Assembly: GCF_041260155.1 (NCBI RefSeq)
Contig: NC_091930.1
Coordinates: forward strand, 23,615,737 to 23,679,736
Direction of reading: 5' to 3'
Length of the DNA: 64,000 bases
DNA from: Ptychodera flava
Lineage: Eukaryota; Hemichordata; Enteropneusta; Ptychoderidae
The notes under the pieces were generated by a model. The model had not been told where the DNA came from, ran no database searches, and saw only the letters and a list, made by a program, of their open reading frames with translations. Positions 38,487-52,298 of the stretch are shown here, piece by piece (the first letter of the stretch is position 1; each line of letters starts with the position of its first letter). Both the position numbers and the translations under genes were made by a program.

Positions 38487-39175
38487 TTAAGGTTCCAAGA
38501 CAAGAAATTTGACCTTTTTAATCTAACAATATTCTAACAGTTAATAAGCTCAAAACCCCCATAAAGTATACACTTTCTGAAAGCCTAGATATACAGGAAC
38601 ATTTTGATAACCACAGTGTCACCATTGTTTACATAACTATCACGTGACAAGGTAATTTGCATAACCTTTCAAAAATCGGTTTTCCCTATGTTTTGTCTCA
38701 ATACCTCAAAATATCTTACTCAAACTTGCTGGAATGCAAGCTGTCACAATGCTCTTCCAAAGTTTGTCTCAGATTTTTCATATCTTGCTTAGTTTTTTTT
38801 GGAGCACAATTTTAAAGAAATCAACTATGGTAAAATTCACTGCCCTGGAAGTTTTTCCGGCATAAAACTGTTAAGAAGGTTTAAAAAAATTCTGAGACAC
38901 ACTTTTAAAGACCCATAGGACAGCTTGCACTCACATAAATTTCAGCCGCATATCTTAAAGCATTGAAACAAAACATAGGGAAAACCGATTTTTGAAAGGT
39001 TATGCAAATTACCTGTCACGTGATAGTTATGTAAACAGTGGTGACACTATGGTAACCAGAATGTTCCCCTATATCTAAGCTTTCCGAAAATATACAATTT
39101 ACAGGGGTTCTGAGCTTCTTAAACACTACAGAATTGTTAGTTTAAAATGGTCAATTTCTTGTCTTGGAACCTTAA
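38487..39175. mobile_element. foldback element with TTAA ends (copy B)
   Basis: This is the duplicate of 29931-30614 carried by the 8.5-kb duplication, with the same borders and arms. Confidence 0.8.
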
Positions 39176-39226
39176 CACTACGCTCTCTTCCAAACAATGT
39201 CATAATTCCATATCCCACTTTTTCAG

Positions 39227-39355
39227 GATAAATCAAAAGGTGATATAACGTATGCAGACCTGGATTTGCCACCCACTGGTTCTGAGCAGCAGCCAAAGAG
39301 GATGCCTGCAGAAGAGATGATTCAATATGCCTCAATCCAGATTCCGGAAAAGTAA
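39227..39355 (+). CDS. duplicate terminal ITIM exon (copy B)
   Basis: A 129-base copy of 30666-30794 with both ITIMs, the acceptor TTTTTCAG and the TAA preserved. With 37828-38294 it forms an alternative complete cytoplasmic end for the receptor. Confidence 0.75.
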   Translation, partial: DKSKGDITYADLDLPPTGSEQQPKRMPAEEMIQYASIQIPEK

Positions 39356-40850
39356 TCGATTGAATACAGCAGACTTGAAGAGAAATTAATAAAAAAAATT
39401 GTACCGTTCACTTTCATGGCCGTGCACTACGAGGTGAATAACAAACATCTTACGTATGTACATCAAACTAATAAATTCTATTAGTTCAAGTAGTCATATA
39501 CCTAATACTGTGTATATATCCCAACTAAAACTTAATGTTATTACTCTTAAACGGTATATTGTGTTGATTATATTTAATTTATTAATTATATTGACATTAT
39601 TCGAAACTCCTGTGTTTGTATCTCTACAGCCATAATAATATTTAAGGGCTGGTAACCAAGTTTTATGTCAAGCAAATATTTACAGTGACAAATTCGGCAC
39701 TTGCTAATGATAGACCTGAATTTTTGAGCTGTCAAACTGATAAGCTGATTTTAATTTTGATATAGTTGTGTATTAAGGACTTAACTCTACTATAATAGGA
39801 ATCTTTGTAGGAAAATGCCTGATTTGGATTCTCTTAGACTTTTATTTTTAATTTATTTTTCTGTAATCTGATATGGTAAAGTTTCCAATTTTCAAGTTTC
39901 TATTTTTGAAAAATATTGTATATGTAAATATGCTCCCAATGCGCGTGATTTTTAGTTACTAAATTCGGATCATTTTCATCTGGGTTGTAAAGTACATTCC
40001 TTCAAGTTTCTGTGCACAGGGCAACCACTTGTTGTCAATACTCTACTTCGAAATAATCTTAGTTTTTGCGTTTATAAAATTATAAAATTATGCTCTAATT
40101 AATTGTCTTTGGCGACATTAGCATTAGTTGTAAGGCCTCCCATTTAATATATTTTTCTGTTTAAAGCCGTGTATTCAAGTCAACAAAATTGCCAATTGAT
40201 GTTTTCTAGGCCTAACAATGTTATGTCTAAAATGAGGTACTAAATAAAAAAAAAAAAAAAAATTCAAGACCATATTCACTCATATACATAGCGTAGGAAT
40301 TGAACCACTGGATTTTTCTGACTAAATTTGTATCAACACCAATTACAAAAAAACATATTATTCTCCATCTTAAAGTTTTTGTTGAAACTGTGTCTATATT
40401 ATCTTTAGTTGTAATTAGATACGGCAATTGGAACTGGTGTCATTTGGAAAGCGTAGGAATGAAAAAAAAAAACAAATCTTAAAAGCCAGCAATGATAACA
40501 TGACAGCCGCCGGCTGACTCTTGTTTACTTTTTGCAAGTCCAGTGAAAAAAACACGTCAGGCTAGGTTTAAAAGTAGATTTAGTGTCAATTCCGAGTCAG
40601 TGAGGACGGCTGATAAATTATTGCCGAAGATCGCATTGTGAAAATACATAAACCAATCACAGTAAAGAATTCGTACAAAACGCCGAGGTCAGCATGGGTC
40701 ATACATTTCAATGCCTTCTTGCTTGGGGTGAACGGTCAAAATAGCTGGGGTTTTTTAATGAAGATGCTGGCTAGGGTGTAACGCCACTCACCCCCACCCC
40801 CCATAAAAAGAAAAAAAAGCAAGCAGGCAAACAAAAAATAAAACGCTTGT

Positions 40851-40907
40851 GAAGAAGAGGTGATTCAATATGCCTCAATCCAGATTCTAAAAAAAGTAAT
40901 CGAGTGA
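40851..40907 (+). pseudogene. ITIM-exon remnant, unit 2 copy B
   Basis: It reads EEEVIQYASIQILKKVIE then TGA. It is the copy B counterpart of 32311-32433; the stop differs because of small indels. The ITIM is intact. Confidence 0.6.
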
Positions 40908-41348
40908 ATACAGCAGTTTTGAAGATAAATTAAAACTAATCGCAGCGTTTACTTTCATGGCCGTGCACTACTGAAATTATGGACGTGAATAAAAAACATC
41001 TTACCTATGTACACCAAACTGATAATGTATATTAGTACAAGTAATCATTTACGTAATAATGTGTAAATATTCAAACTAAGTATGTTAAAAACTGAATGTT
41101 TTTATTCTTTAACAGTTTATTGTGTTGATTGTATTATTAATTATATTGACATTATTCGAAATTCCTGTGTTTGTACCTCTACATATGTACATAATATTTC
41201 AGGTCTGGTAATCAATTTTTATGTCGAGCAGAATAATAACAGTGACCAATCCGGTACTTGCCAACGATAGACCTGATGTTTTAGAACTGTCAAACTAGGC
41301 TGATATTTCATCTGATATCGTTGTGTATTAAGGACTTAAAGTTAATGT

Positions 41349-41567
41349 CACTGCATGAAAACGCAATAATACAGATAAATTCACATTAATGAGTTGCCTG
41401 TATTATAAAATAATACATGTGAATGCACGTGAATCCACATGAATACAGGCTTGCTGAATACAAGCAATGGATTATTAACTGTATTCATCTGTATATGCAC
41501 TCTTCAGCTAAAATACAGGCAATAATCCATGCAAATACAGTAAGTATTATCGCGTTTTTATGCAGTA
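41349..41567. mobile_element. 219-bp CACTG-ended MITE (copy B)
   Basis: The duplicate of 32813-33031 with one substitution in the right terminal base. TGT flanks are retained. Confidence 0.75.
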
Positions 41568-44543
41568 TGTAATAGCAAGCTTTGTAGGGCAAATGCCTAA
41601 TTGGATGCCTCTTACACTTTTATTTTCTGACAGGCGCATTTTGTTCACAGCTGTTGTGCAATTTAAGTTTTCAATCATGTCTATTTTTATTTTTTCTGTA
41701 ATCTCATATGTTAAAGTTTCCAAATTTTCAGGTTTTTACTTATGAAAAATATTTACATGTAAACTAGCTCCCTATTTGCTTGATATTTAGTTACTAAGTT
41801 CAGATTTTTTTCGTCCGCGTAGTAAATTACATTCATTTCTGTGCACAGGGCAACCCCTTGTTGTCAATACTTTCCTTAGAAATAATCTTTGTTTTTGATT
41901 TTTATAAAATTATGCTCTCATTAATTGTCTTTGGTGACGTTACCCTTAGTTGTAAGGCCTCACATTTAAAGCCGTTTATTCAAGTCAACAGAAATTGCCA
42001 AATGACGTTTTCTATACCTAACAATGTTATACCTAAAACGAGTTACTAAATTAAAAGAAACAATTCCAGACCATATTCTCAAATTTACATAGGTTTAAAA
42101 TAATTTCAAATTGAACCATTGGATTTCTCTGACTACATTTATGTCAACACCAATTAAAATGAACATATCATTCTCCACCATAAAGTTTTTTTGTTTTTTT
42201 TTTGAAATTGTCTATTATATGTAGCTCAGCTAATAAGACATGGCGATTTAAACTTGTGTCAACTAGAAAGCTAAGGATTTGTAGAAAACATTTTTTTAAA
42301 GTTAGCATTGACGACATGACAGCCGCCGGCTGACTCTTGTTTACGCTTTGCAAATCCAGTGAAAAAACCGTCAGGCTAGGTTTAAAAGTAGATTTAGTGT
42401 CAATTCCGAGTCAGTGAGGACGGCTGATAAATTATTGCCGAAGATCACATTGTGGAAATACATAAACCAAACACAGTAAAGATTTTTTATAGAACACGAT
42501 GTCAGTGTGGGTCATACAATTCAGTGCCTACTTGTTCGTGGTGAACCGTCGAAATGGAAGGGTTTTTCAATGACATGCTGGCTAGTGTGTAATTCCACTC
42601 ACCCCCACCCCAAGGGAGGGAAACAAGCAAGTAGGCAATTAAAAAATGAAACGCTTCCTTATGACGTGTTCAAATTACCCGGAAACCCGCCTAGTGCCTT
42701 AATGCGGGTTTTTAATTCTTTACAGCGGCATTTATGTTTGCTTAAAATACACAGTGAATTATATGCTTTCAGTTTAACGACTTGATATCGTTAATTGAGA
42801 ATACAGACAAAAGAAACCTGTACTTTGAAACTGAAATGCGAATGTCGTTATCGTCACCGTATGTATTACCTCTATTTGTAACAATCAACCCTATTTGTAA
42901 AAAAAACAACAACATAAATTTCGAAAAAAAAACTTTGCCGTATTTGTTGAAATCTTAATGAAATATGCATATTTGTATGTTTAGGGGCAATTTTCTTTTT
43001 TTTCTTGTCGAAACTCATTTTTTCTGAAACTGCTTTTGTTACAAATTTGCTTGATTGTTACAAATAGGGGTGACGTATCAACCCTATTTGTGACAATCAA
43101 CCTTTTTTATACAGTGGTTTAATAGGAAAAAGATGCTGTGCGGTGACTGCAAAATGTAACAAAATTTTGTAACAAAACCTAATTTGCAAAAAACTTATTA
43201 TATTATTATATTGTATTATTAATTATATCGACATTATTCAAAAACTCCTGTCTTTGTACCTCTATTACGTGAATGGTATTTTAGGGCTGTAATTACTTTT
43301 CATGTCTAGCAATCACAGAGACCGATCCAGCACTTGCTAATGATAGACCTTATGTTTTTGAGCTGTCAAACTAGGCTGATTTTAATTGTGATATCTCTGT
43401 GTATTAAGGACTTGACGTTACTGCAATAGATAGCTTTGTAGGGCGTATATCTGATTGGATGTCTCCCGCATTTGCAATTCATTAGGTGCGTTTTGTTCAC
43501 AGTTGTTCTGCAATTCAAATTTTAAATCATGTCTTTTTTATTTTTTCTGTAATCTTATATGTTAAAGTTTCCAAATTTTCAAGTTTCTACTTTGAAAAAT
43601 AGTTATATGTAAACAAGCTCCCTATGTGCTTGATGTTTAGTTAGTAAGTTCAGATCATTTTCTTCCTGGTTGTAAATTACATTCATTTCTGTGCACAGGG
43701 CAACCACTTGTTGTCAATACTTTACTTCGAAATACTCTTAGTTTGTTTTTCGTTTTTTATAACATTATGCTCTCATTAATTGTCTTTTGCAACGTTATTA
43801 TTAGTTGTAAGGCCTCCCGTTTAATATACTTTTGTGTTGAAAGCCATTTATTCAAGTCAACAGAAATTGCCAAGTGGCGTTTTCTAGACCTAACAATGTT
43901 GTGTCTAAAATGAGTGATTTAACTGAAAGAAAACAATTCCAGACCATATTCACTTATGTACATAGCGTAGGTTTAAGACAATTTCAAATTAAACCATTGG
44001 AATTTTTCTAACTACATTTGTGTCAACACCAATTATAATATAAATATCATTCTCAATCTTAAAGTTTTTGTTGAAATTGTGTCTATATTATTTTAAGTTG
44101 TAAATAGATACGGCGATTGGGACTTGTGTGAACTAGAAAGCGTAGGAATGAAAAAGAAACAACAACAACAATTCTTTAAAGTCAGCATTAACACCATGAC
44201 AGCCGCCGACTGACTCTTGATTGCGTTTTGCAAGTCAAGTGAAAACAACGTCAGGCTAGGTTTAAAAATAGATTTAGTGTCAACCCCGAGTCAGTGATGA
44301 CGGCTGATAGATTATCGCCGAAGATCGCATTGTGGAACTACATAAACCAATCGCAGTAAAGAATTCGTACAAAACGCCGAGGTCAGCATGGGTCATACAT
44401 TTCAATGCCTTCTTGTTAGGGGTGAACGATCAAAATGGAAGGGTTTTTAAGGGAGATGCTGGCTAGGGTGTAACGCCACTCATCCCCCCCCCCCATAAAA
44501 AGAGAAACAAACAAGCAGGCAAATAAAAATTAAAACGCTTCCT

Positions 44544-44663
44544 GAAGACAAAATGATTCAATATGCCTCAATCCAGAGTCCGAAAAAGTTATGGATTGAA
44601 TTCAGGAGTCTTGAAGAGAAATTGAAAATTATCGTAGGGTTTACTTTCATGGCTGTGCACTAA
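44544..44663 (+). pseudogene. ITIM-exon remnant, unit 4 copy B
   Basis: A 40-codon frame that begins EDKMIQYASIQSPKKLWIEF and runs to TAA at 44663. It is the counterpart of 35996-36052, with the frame extended by an altered stop. The ITIM is intact. Confidence 0.6.
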
Positions 44664-45980
44664 TGAAATTATGGACGTGAATAAAAAACACCTTACCTAT
44701 GTACATCTAACTGATAATTTCTATTAGTACAAGTAAATACCTAATACTGTGTATATATTCCTACTAAATTCTTTAACAGTTTATTGTGTTGATTGTATTA
44801 TTAATTATATTGACATTATTCGAAATTCCTGTGTTTGTACCTCTACTTAAATAAATAATATTTCAGGTCTGGTAAGCAATTTTATGTCCAGCAAACTAAT
44901 CACAGTGACCGATCTGGTACTTGGTTATGATATTGATGTTTGAAAACTGTATAACTAGGCTGATATTTAATCGTTGTTATTGTTGTGTGTTAAGGACTTA
45001 AATTTACTGTAATAGCAAGCTTTGTAGGGTAAATGCCTGATTGGATGTCTCTTACACTTGTTATTTTGAAAGGTGAATTTTTGTTCGCAGCTGTTCTACA
45101 ATTTAAATTTTCATCATGTCATCATGTCTATTTTTCATGTCCAAATTTTCAGGTGTTTACTTTTGAAAAATATTTATATGTAAACAACTCCTTTTGTGCT
45201 TGATATTTAGTTTCTAAGTTAAGATCATTTTCTTCCGGGTTGTAAATTACATTCCTTTCTCTGCACAAAGCCACCACTTGTCAATACTTTACTCCGAAAT
45301 GCTGTTTTTTTTAAAATAATGCTCTAATTAATGGTCTTTGGCGACGTTACCATTGGTTGTAAGGCCTCAAATTTAATATATTTTTGTGTTTAAAGCCGTT
45401 TATTATCAAGTCAACAGAAAAATTGCCAAATGATGTTTTCTAGGCCTAACAATTTTATGTCTAAAATGAGTGACAGAATTAAAAGAAAAAAATTCCAGAC
45501 AATATTCACTCATGTACATAGCGTAGGTTAAGACAATTTCAAATTGACCTACTTAATTTTTCTGACTACATTTGTGTCAACACCAATTATAATAAACATA
45601 TCATTCTCCATCTTAAAGTTTTTTGTTGAAACTGTGTCTATATTATCTTTAGTTGTAAATAGATACGGCAATTGGAACTGCTGTCAACTAGAAAGCGTAC
45701 GAATGAAAAAACAACAACAAAAATCTTTAAAGTCAGCATTGACAACATGGCAGCTGACGGCTGACTCTTGTTTACGTTTTGCATGTCCTGTAAAAAGAAG
45801 GTCAAGCTAGGTTTAAAAATAGATTTAGTGTCAACCCCGAGTCGGTGAGGACGACTGATAAATTATCGCCGAAGATCGCATAATGGAACTACATAAACCA
45901 ATCACTGTAAAGAAGTCGTACAAAACGCGAGGTCAACATGGGTCATATATTCAAATGCGTACTGTTTGGGGTGAACAGTC

Positions 45981-48900
45981 AAAATGGCTGGCTTTTTTAA
46001 TGAGATGCTGGCTAGGGTGTAACGCCACTGCCCCCCCCCCATAAAAAGAGAAACAAGCAAGCAGGCAAACAAAAATAAAACCCTTCCTGAAGAAAAAGTG
46101 ATAGCCAGATTCCGAAAAACTTATGGATTGAATACAGCAGCCTTGAAGAGAAATTAAAAATAATCGTAGCATTCACTTTCATGGCCGTGCGCTATTGAAA
46201 TTATGGACGTAAATAACAAACATCTTCCCTATGTACATCAAACTAATAATTTATATTAGTACAAGTAATCATATACCTAATACTGTGTATATATTCCAAC
46301 TAGCATATTAACAACTTGATATAATTATTCTTTAACAGTTTATTGTGTTGATTATATTATTAATTATATTGACATTATTCGAAATTCCTGTGTTTGTACC
46401 TCTACATACATAATTAATATTTCAGGTCTGGTAACCAATTTTTATGTCCAGCAAACTAATAACAGTGACCGATCCGACACTTGCTAATGATATACCTGAT
46501 GTTTTAGAACTGTCAAACTAGGCTGATATTTAATCGTTGTTATCGTTGTGTATTAAGGACTTAAAGTTACTGTAATAGCAAGCTTTGTAGGGCAAATGCC
46601 TGATTGGATGTCTCTTACACTTCTATTTTTTGATTGGTGAATTTTGTTCACAGCTGTTCTGCAATTAAAGTTTTAAATCATGTCTATTTTTATTTTTTTC
46701 TGTAATCTCTTATGTTAAAATTTCCAATTCTTCATGTGTTTACTTATGAAAAATATTTTATATGCAAACAACTCCTTATGTGCTTGATATTAAGTTAAAA
46801 GGTTTAGATCATTTTCTTCTGGGTTGTAAATTACATTCATTTCTGTGCACAGGGCAACCACTTGTTGTTAATACTTTACTTCCCAATACTCTTTGTTTTT
46901 GCTTTTTTTTATAAATTATGCTCTCATTAATTTATTATAGCGACGTTACCATTAGTTTTAAGGCCTCCCATTTAGTATATTTTTGTGTTTAAACCCGTTT
47001 ATCCAAATTAGAGGAAATTGCCAAATGATTTTTTCTAGGCCTGACAATGTTATATCTAAAACGAGTTACTAAATTAAAAGAAACAATGCCAGACCATATT
47101 CACACATGTACATAGAGTAGGTTTAAAATTATTTCAAATTGAACCACTGGATGTTTCTGACTACATTTGTGTCAACACCAATTATGATAAACATATCATT
47201 CTCCATCTTAAAGTTTTTGTTGGAACTGTCTTTATTATAGCTGTAATAAGAATGGCGAATGTAACTGGTGTCAACTAGAAAACAAAGGAATGGGAGAAAC
47301 AAATCTTTGAAGTCAGCACTGATGACATGACAGCCGTGGGCTGACTCTTGTTTACGTTTGCAAGTCCAGTGAAAACGTCAGGCTAGGTTTTAAAATATAT
47401 TTTGTGTCAACTCGGAGTTAGTGAAGACGGCTGCTATATTATCGCCAAGGATCGCATTGTGGAACGACAAAAAACGATCACAGTAAAGAATATGTATAAA
47501 ACAAGAGGTCAGAATGGGTCATACATTTCGATGCCTACTTGTTTGTGGTGAACCGTCGAAATGTAAGGGTTTTTCAATGACATGCTGGCTAGTGTGTAGC
47601 TGCACTAATCCCCCAAAAAGAAACAAGCAAGCAGCCAAACAAAAAAAATGAAAGGCTTCCTTATGACGTGTTCAAATTACCGGGAAACACGCCTAGTGCC
47701 TTAATGTGTGTTTTTAATTCTGTACAGCAGCATCGATGTTTGTTTAAAATACGCAGTGAATTATATGCCTTCAGTTCAGCGACTTGATATCGTTTATTGA
47801 GAATACAAACTAAACGTAACTTGTACTTTGAAACTCAAATTAGAATGTTGTTATCGTCATCGTATGCTTTAAACAAAACAACACCATACCATACTCACTT
47901 AAGTGTATATCTAAGTGTCGAGACAACATCAAATTGAACCATTAGAATATTTTTGATTGCATGTGCGTCGACACCAATTATTATAAACATGTAATTCTTC
48001 CTCTCAAAGTGATGGTTGAACATTTGTTTATATGTTTAGCTGTTATTATATAGTAGTAAATTAGGCAGTGTACAGGCTTGACGATATTACAACGTTCGAT
48101 CTTGTATATACATTTTCCGGCTATAGAGTCTGTATGAATTTATTATTAAGTTAACTGATATAACATGATAAATAACGTACGTCGTACACCAGATCTTTCT
48201 GTTTAGGATAACATTAGAAGGGGTGAGTAGAAATAACAGGACCAGCAGATCTCCTAGTGATGCTGGAAAATAACATTGGAATAATCGATGAATCTAAAAT
48301 GTATAACATTCTATTGCATTATAAATGTTTTTACCGTGGTATTTTTGAGTATATTACTTCAGTATTGACTGTCTCCTTTTTATTTACATTAGGAGATCTC
48401 TTACGTCCACACTCTGACACTTTTAGGAACAAATCAAGAAGAAATACTCGTAAGTATTATACATCACATATGGAGCGCAACAATTCAACAGGGTGAGGTC
48501 ACAAACAGTCCAATGAACACTCTCAGAGGCCATGCTGGTTTCAACTCTCGTTGCTGGGTAATATCTTACTTCCTTAGAAAAGTATAAAAGCAAAAAATGT
48601 AGTAACTGCTTATAACATATACATTTCAGGTCCGGTTTTAAGTTCAGCTATCAAATTATGGCGATTGGAGATCTTGGTTAACTATAAGGAATAGTGGAAA
48701 CGAAATCTTTAGTCGTCAGCATAGATGACGTGATAGCCAATTCAACGTCAGGTTTTCCACGACAGAGGTAGATTTCAAAACAGAATTAGTCCCAACTCTC
48801 TGCAGACGGTCGATAAATTACTGCCAAAGATCTCAATTTGGAACTACAGGAAGCAAACAAGATAAGGAGCTCGTAGAACATAAGGTCAGCGTAGGTCATA

Positions 48901-49140
48901 CATTTCAATGCCTAGTTGTATAGGGTGAACGTTTACAATGGAAGGGTCATGAAGTCTTTTCACTGAGATGCTGGCTTAGTGTGTAGTAGGCTAACATCCA
49001 TGTCGCGGCCAAAAATAGAAACAAGCTAACCATTTCCTCATGACGTCCTCAAGCTTGAAGACATGTCGCAATCCTCAAAATATTGTTATTCTTTCCTGGT
49101 TACCTGCTACGGCAGGGTTGATGTCAGCATAAAATATACA
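45981..49140 (+). repeat. further decayed units beyond copy B
   Basis: The same landmark series continues: a full unit at about 45981-47655, a partial at about 47656-48060, and a weaker one at about 48630-49140 (AGACGGTCGATAAATTACTG, GAGATGCTGGCTTAGTGTGT). Divergence increases to the right, which suggests the array once extended further. Confidence 0.65.
46088..46135 (+). pseudogene. ITIM-exon remnant, tyrosine lost
   Basis: The sequence CCTGAAGAAAAAGTGATAGC aligns with the other remnants, but the bases encoding the tyrosine (CAATATGCCTCAATC in the others) are deleted, leaving GTGATAGCCAGATTCCG. Confidence 0.55.
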
Positions 49141-49216
49141 GTGTATAAAAAGATAATGTGTTCAGTTGTATTGACTCTACACCTTTCATTGAGAATATAG
49201 GGACTTAAAGTTTGAA

Positions 49217-49357
49217 ATATAATATCTAATTAAAATTCAATGGTTTCTGTTGTCATGTCCTAGTATCCTCCTCTTGGACATTTCTGATATAATATCTAAT
49301 TAAAATTCAATGGTTTCTGTTGTCATGTCCTAGTATCCTCCTCTTGGACATTTCTGA
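49217..49357. repeat. 70-base tandem duplication (two copies)
   Basis: AATATCTAATTAAAATTCAA to CTCTTGGACATTTCTGAT is repeated immediately with no visible difference, so it is recent or an assembly artefact. Confidence 0.9.
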
Positions 49358-49359
49358 TG

Positions 49360-52298
49360 AATAGTTTCTGTTATCGGTTCAATTTGGCTAATTGTATTTT
49401 ATTTTGTGTCATCATAATATGCTTCGCACGAATATAGCCTTCTGATTGGCTGGAGCTAGTTGTAATGAGCACCACACTGCCTACAAGTAGAGCTGACTCA
49501 AAAGAGACCAAGGATTTAATCAGTATTACCAAATGTACCCTGTGCTTAATACTTGAGCTCATAATTCAAAGTAATTTTAAGTCATTTCTCAAAAAATGTC
49601 AATCTTGATTCTTGATATCTAGATTCAGAATGCTAAAAACAGTCTTTCCCTGTGCAATGATAAGAGTTGAATACAAGAACTTAAAAAAAACCAATTTGTT
49701 GACACGTAATGCATTCTCTTTTGAAATATAATAAATTAGTCTCCGGCTCGCAGTTTTCATATGCTTAGACTAAGAAAATATACTCTGCGTCCAAAATGTG
49801 CCAGTGGTTTTATTGATTAATGAATTTTTAAGGTATAGGCCAGATAGTGACCAAGTAAATTTTGGTTTACTGAAGCTCTATTGATAATTTCAGGAAAATA
49901 ATATCAAGAGTTTGGTCATCCACAGTCTTCAATTTAATGCAGAATTAAAGTTTACAAAGTTTGGCACCCATAATCATAGTCTGTGCTGCCTTTAATTTCG
50001 ACACGATGACCTCAGTCAATTTACGATGGAACGCGGAAAAGTCTCTGAAAAAAATAAGCTGTGCTATTTTTCATAGTACAACGGTTGCATGACACAGTTG
50101 TTAGAAAGTAGTCATGACAGCGGGGGTGGCCAATTGATTATCGTTGAAAGAAATGTCAAAGGCCGCAAGAAGATGATACACAAACAAGCAAGACCTAAAA
50201 TGTGCCGCTGAGGGCGTCCACCCATGAGCAGTCTCTGTAAGTTATTTTAGCTGCCAAAATATCGAACGTCTTTTCTCTTTTTAAACAAACCATTCAGCGT
50301 AACATATGAGTCAGTGTAATTTGTTTTGTGTGTCTTTTCATTCAAGGTTTTTTAATGTGTACAATATTATATATTGTTAATTCGAATGTATTTTGTCAAC
50401 TTTTCACATTATTGTAATTTCTCTTATTTTTTAAATCACTTTTGTAATTATGTAAGTGCACACGCACGCATATATGAACACAGAGAAAACTTGACCGTTT
50501 ATATTTGAGATAAGTAGGTGCCTGGGTTGTGCATGCCCGAATACTAATGGTAAAGGATGTCTACTTCTATACGTTATATCCTTTAAGATAGAGCTGATCA
50601 TAACTGACGTCATTGTTCTCTCATTAATATGCACAAATAGACATTTGTCCGCATTTTCAAATTATGCATGCAAGAATGACGAAAGGCCAACATAGTTGGG
50701 GACTGCTTCTTTACTTATGAATACATAAAGACATATTCACGACTCAAAATTGTTACTGCAAAACAGCAAGGTGTGCAACATTGACAAAATTTGCCATCAT
50801 GTCAAGCAACAGTGTCGCATGTCGAACGCGCAGAGCAATATTTAACAACAAATCTGTAACAGTAAAGAGCACTATTGCAGGTACGGTTTTAATTTGTTCA
50901 GAAGGCACAGAGGCGTGGTAAACAAGGACAAATGCTGCGGTGACCCTTTAGACCAGACTGCAGTCGTAAGTCAGGTAGAATGGTCACATACAGCGTTGGA
51001 CTACAACGTCATGGTAGAGGCGAGGAAGTTGTGGCAGTGTAGGCAAACGTGAAAGGTCAGCTATCGACGATGTCGTAAACGCTTCAAATGATATGAACTA
51101 ATTAAGTGCAGTGACCGTGTTTCGAAGGAATTTGTTGACTTACCTGGCTGTTTTGGAATGTCCTTTCTTGTCAAAATGTTGTCAGATTGAACACGGAAGG
51201 AGGGCATAGATGCGATGGACTGTAAAGTTACTCAATAATGTATTGTTTGTAAAAAAACGAAAGAACGTATTCGCAAACGCGCAAGGCGCAGTGTTAATAT
51301 TAACATAGCGTGCCTGTACAAATCCGTAAGTTAAAGCACTCCATCTCTATAAGATGTCTACTTGTAATATTGAATTGATAGCATATAAATTCTTATCGTT
51401 ATCCATTTATTCATTGAATACATCATGTTACTTATATACTATGTTTCCCTTTTCCTCAAATCAGTGGTTGGACTTAAAGTTTGTGATGTACCATTCAATC
51501 AACATGACCATATCACAGATTGACAAGATGTTTTTTCTAACCCTTTTTGTCTCATTAAAGTCTAGTATTTTTTTTCTATTCTGAAATGGTTACCATCCCT
51601 TAGGTACGTCCATCCAAAAATATTTTCAGTTTTCCCAGTGACGTCCCGTCGATGAGAACTTTTATTAGGTCACTGACGATATTGTTACTCACTACTCTCT
51701 CAATGCACTAGTGACCCTTGCAAGTGAACAAAAAATGGGCGCTTAGTTAAGACATAGAAAAAGGGATATCATAAAACATAGATGTATATGTTTACACTGT
51801 CATATGATGTTTGGTTCACGTCTCCATAGAGGAAATATACTAACAGAGCTTTCATCGAAATCGGATTCAAAATCAACCCTAATCATAGGAGGTGAATACC
51901 TTGAACCGTTATGTTGAAATTTAAAGGGAAAGTTTGCTACAGTTGCGGTATTGTTTGTTATTTCCTTGTGATATATGAAAGGCCATTAATACCAACATTG
52001 GATCAATGGTAAAAACTTGGGGGATATTTGTACCAGTCAGCATACGTTTATATGGTAAGGAAACTAGTTAAACATTAACAGTTTCGACACACCACGGCTC
52101 AGAGAAAGAAAACTACCGAAGTATTTTTAGTTAATATTTGTAATATTAATGCAATCTTGGACTGAAATATAATACTTGATGTCGATGTTAGGATGATTTA
52201 ATCCTCAATGGTTGCCAAAAAAACAACCAGCCAACCAAACAAACAGTGCTACACAAGTTTACCAGGTCAATTACATCTTAACACTATATAGACCTAGT
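49360..52298. other. gene-free stretch
   Basis: AT-rich with no frame, repeat or RNA gene that I can support. Confidence 0.5.

Larger units (their letters stand above)
37451..45980 (+). repeat. tandem duplication unit B (about 8.53 kb)
   Basis: A head-to-tail copy of 28895-37450 with high identity throughout, including the transposons inside it, so the duplication came after those insertions. It ends where GTGAACAGTC at 45971-45980 runs on into sequence not present at the A/B junction. The junction shares the short string TCAAA between the two parental ends. Confidence 0.92.
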
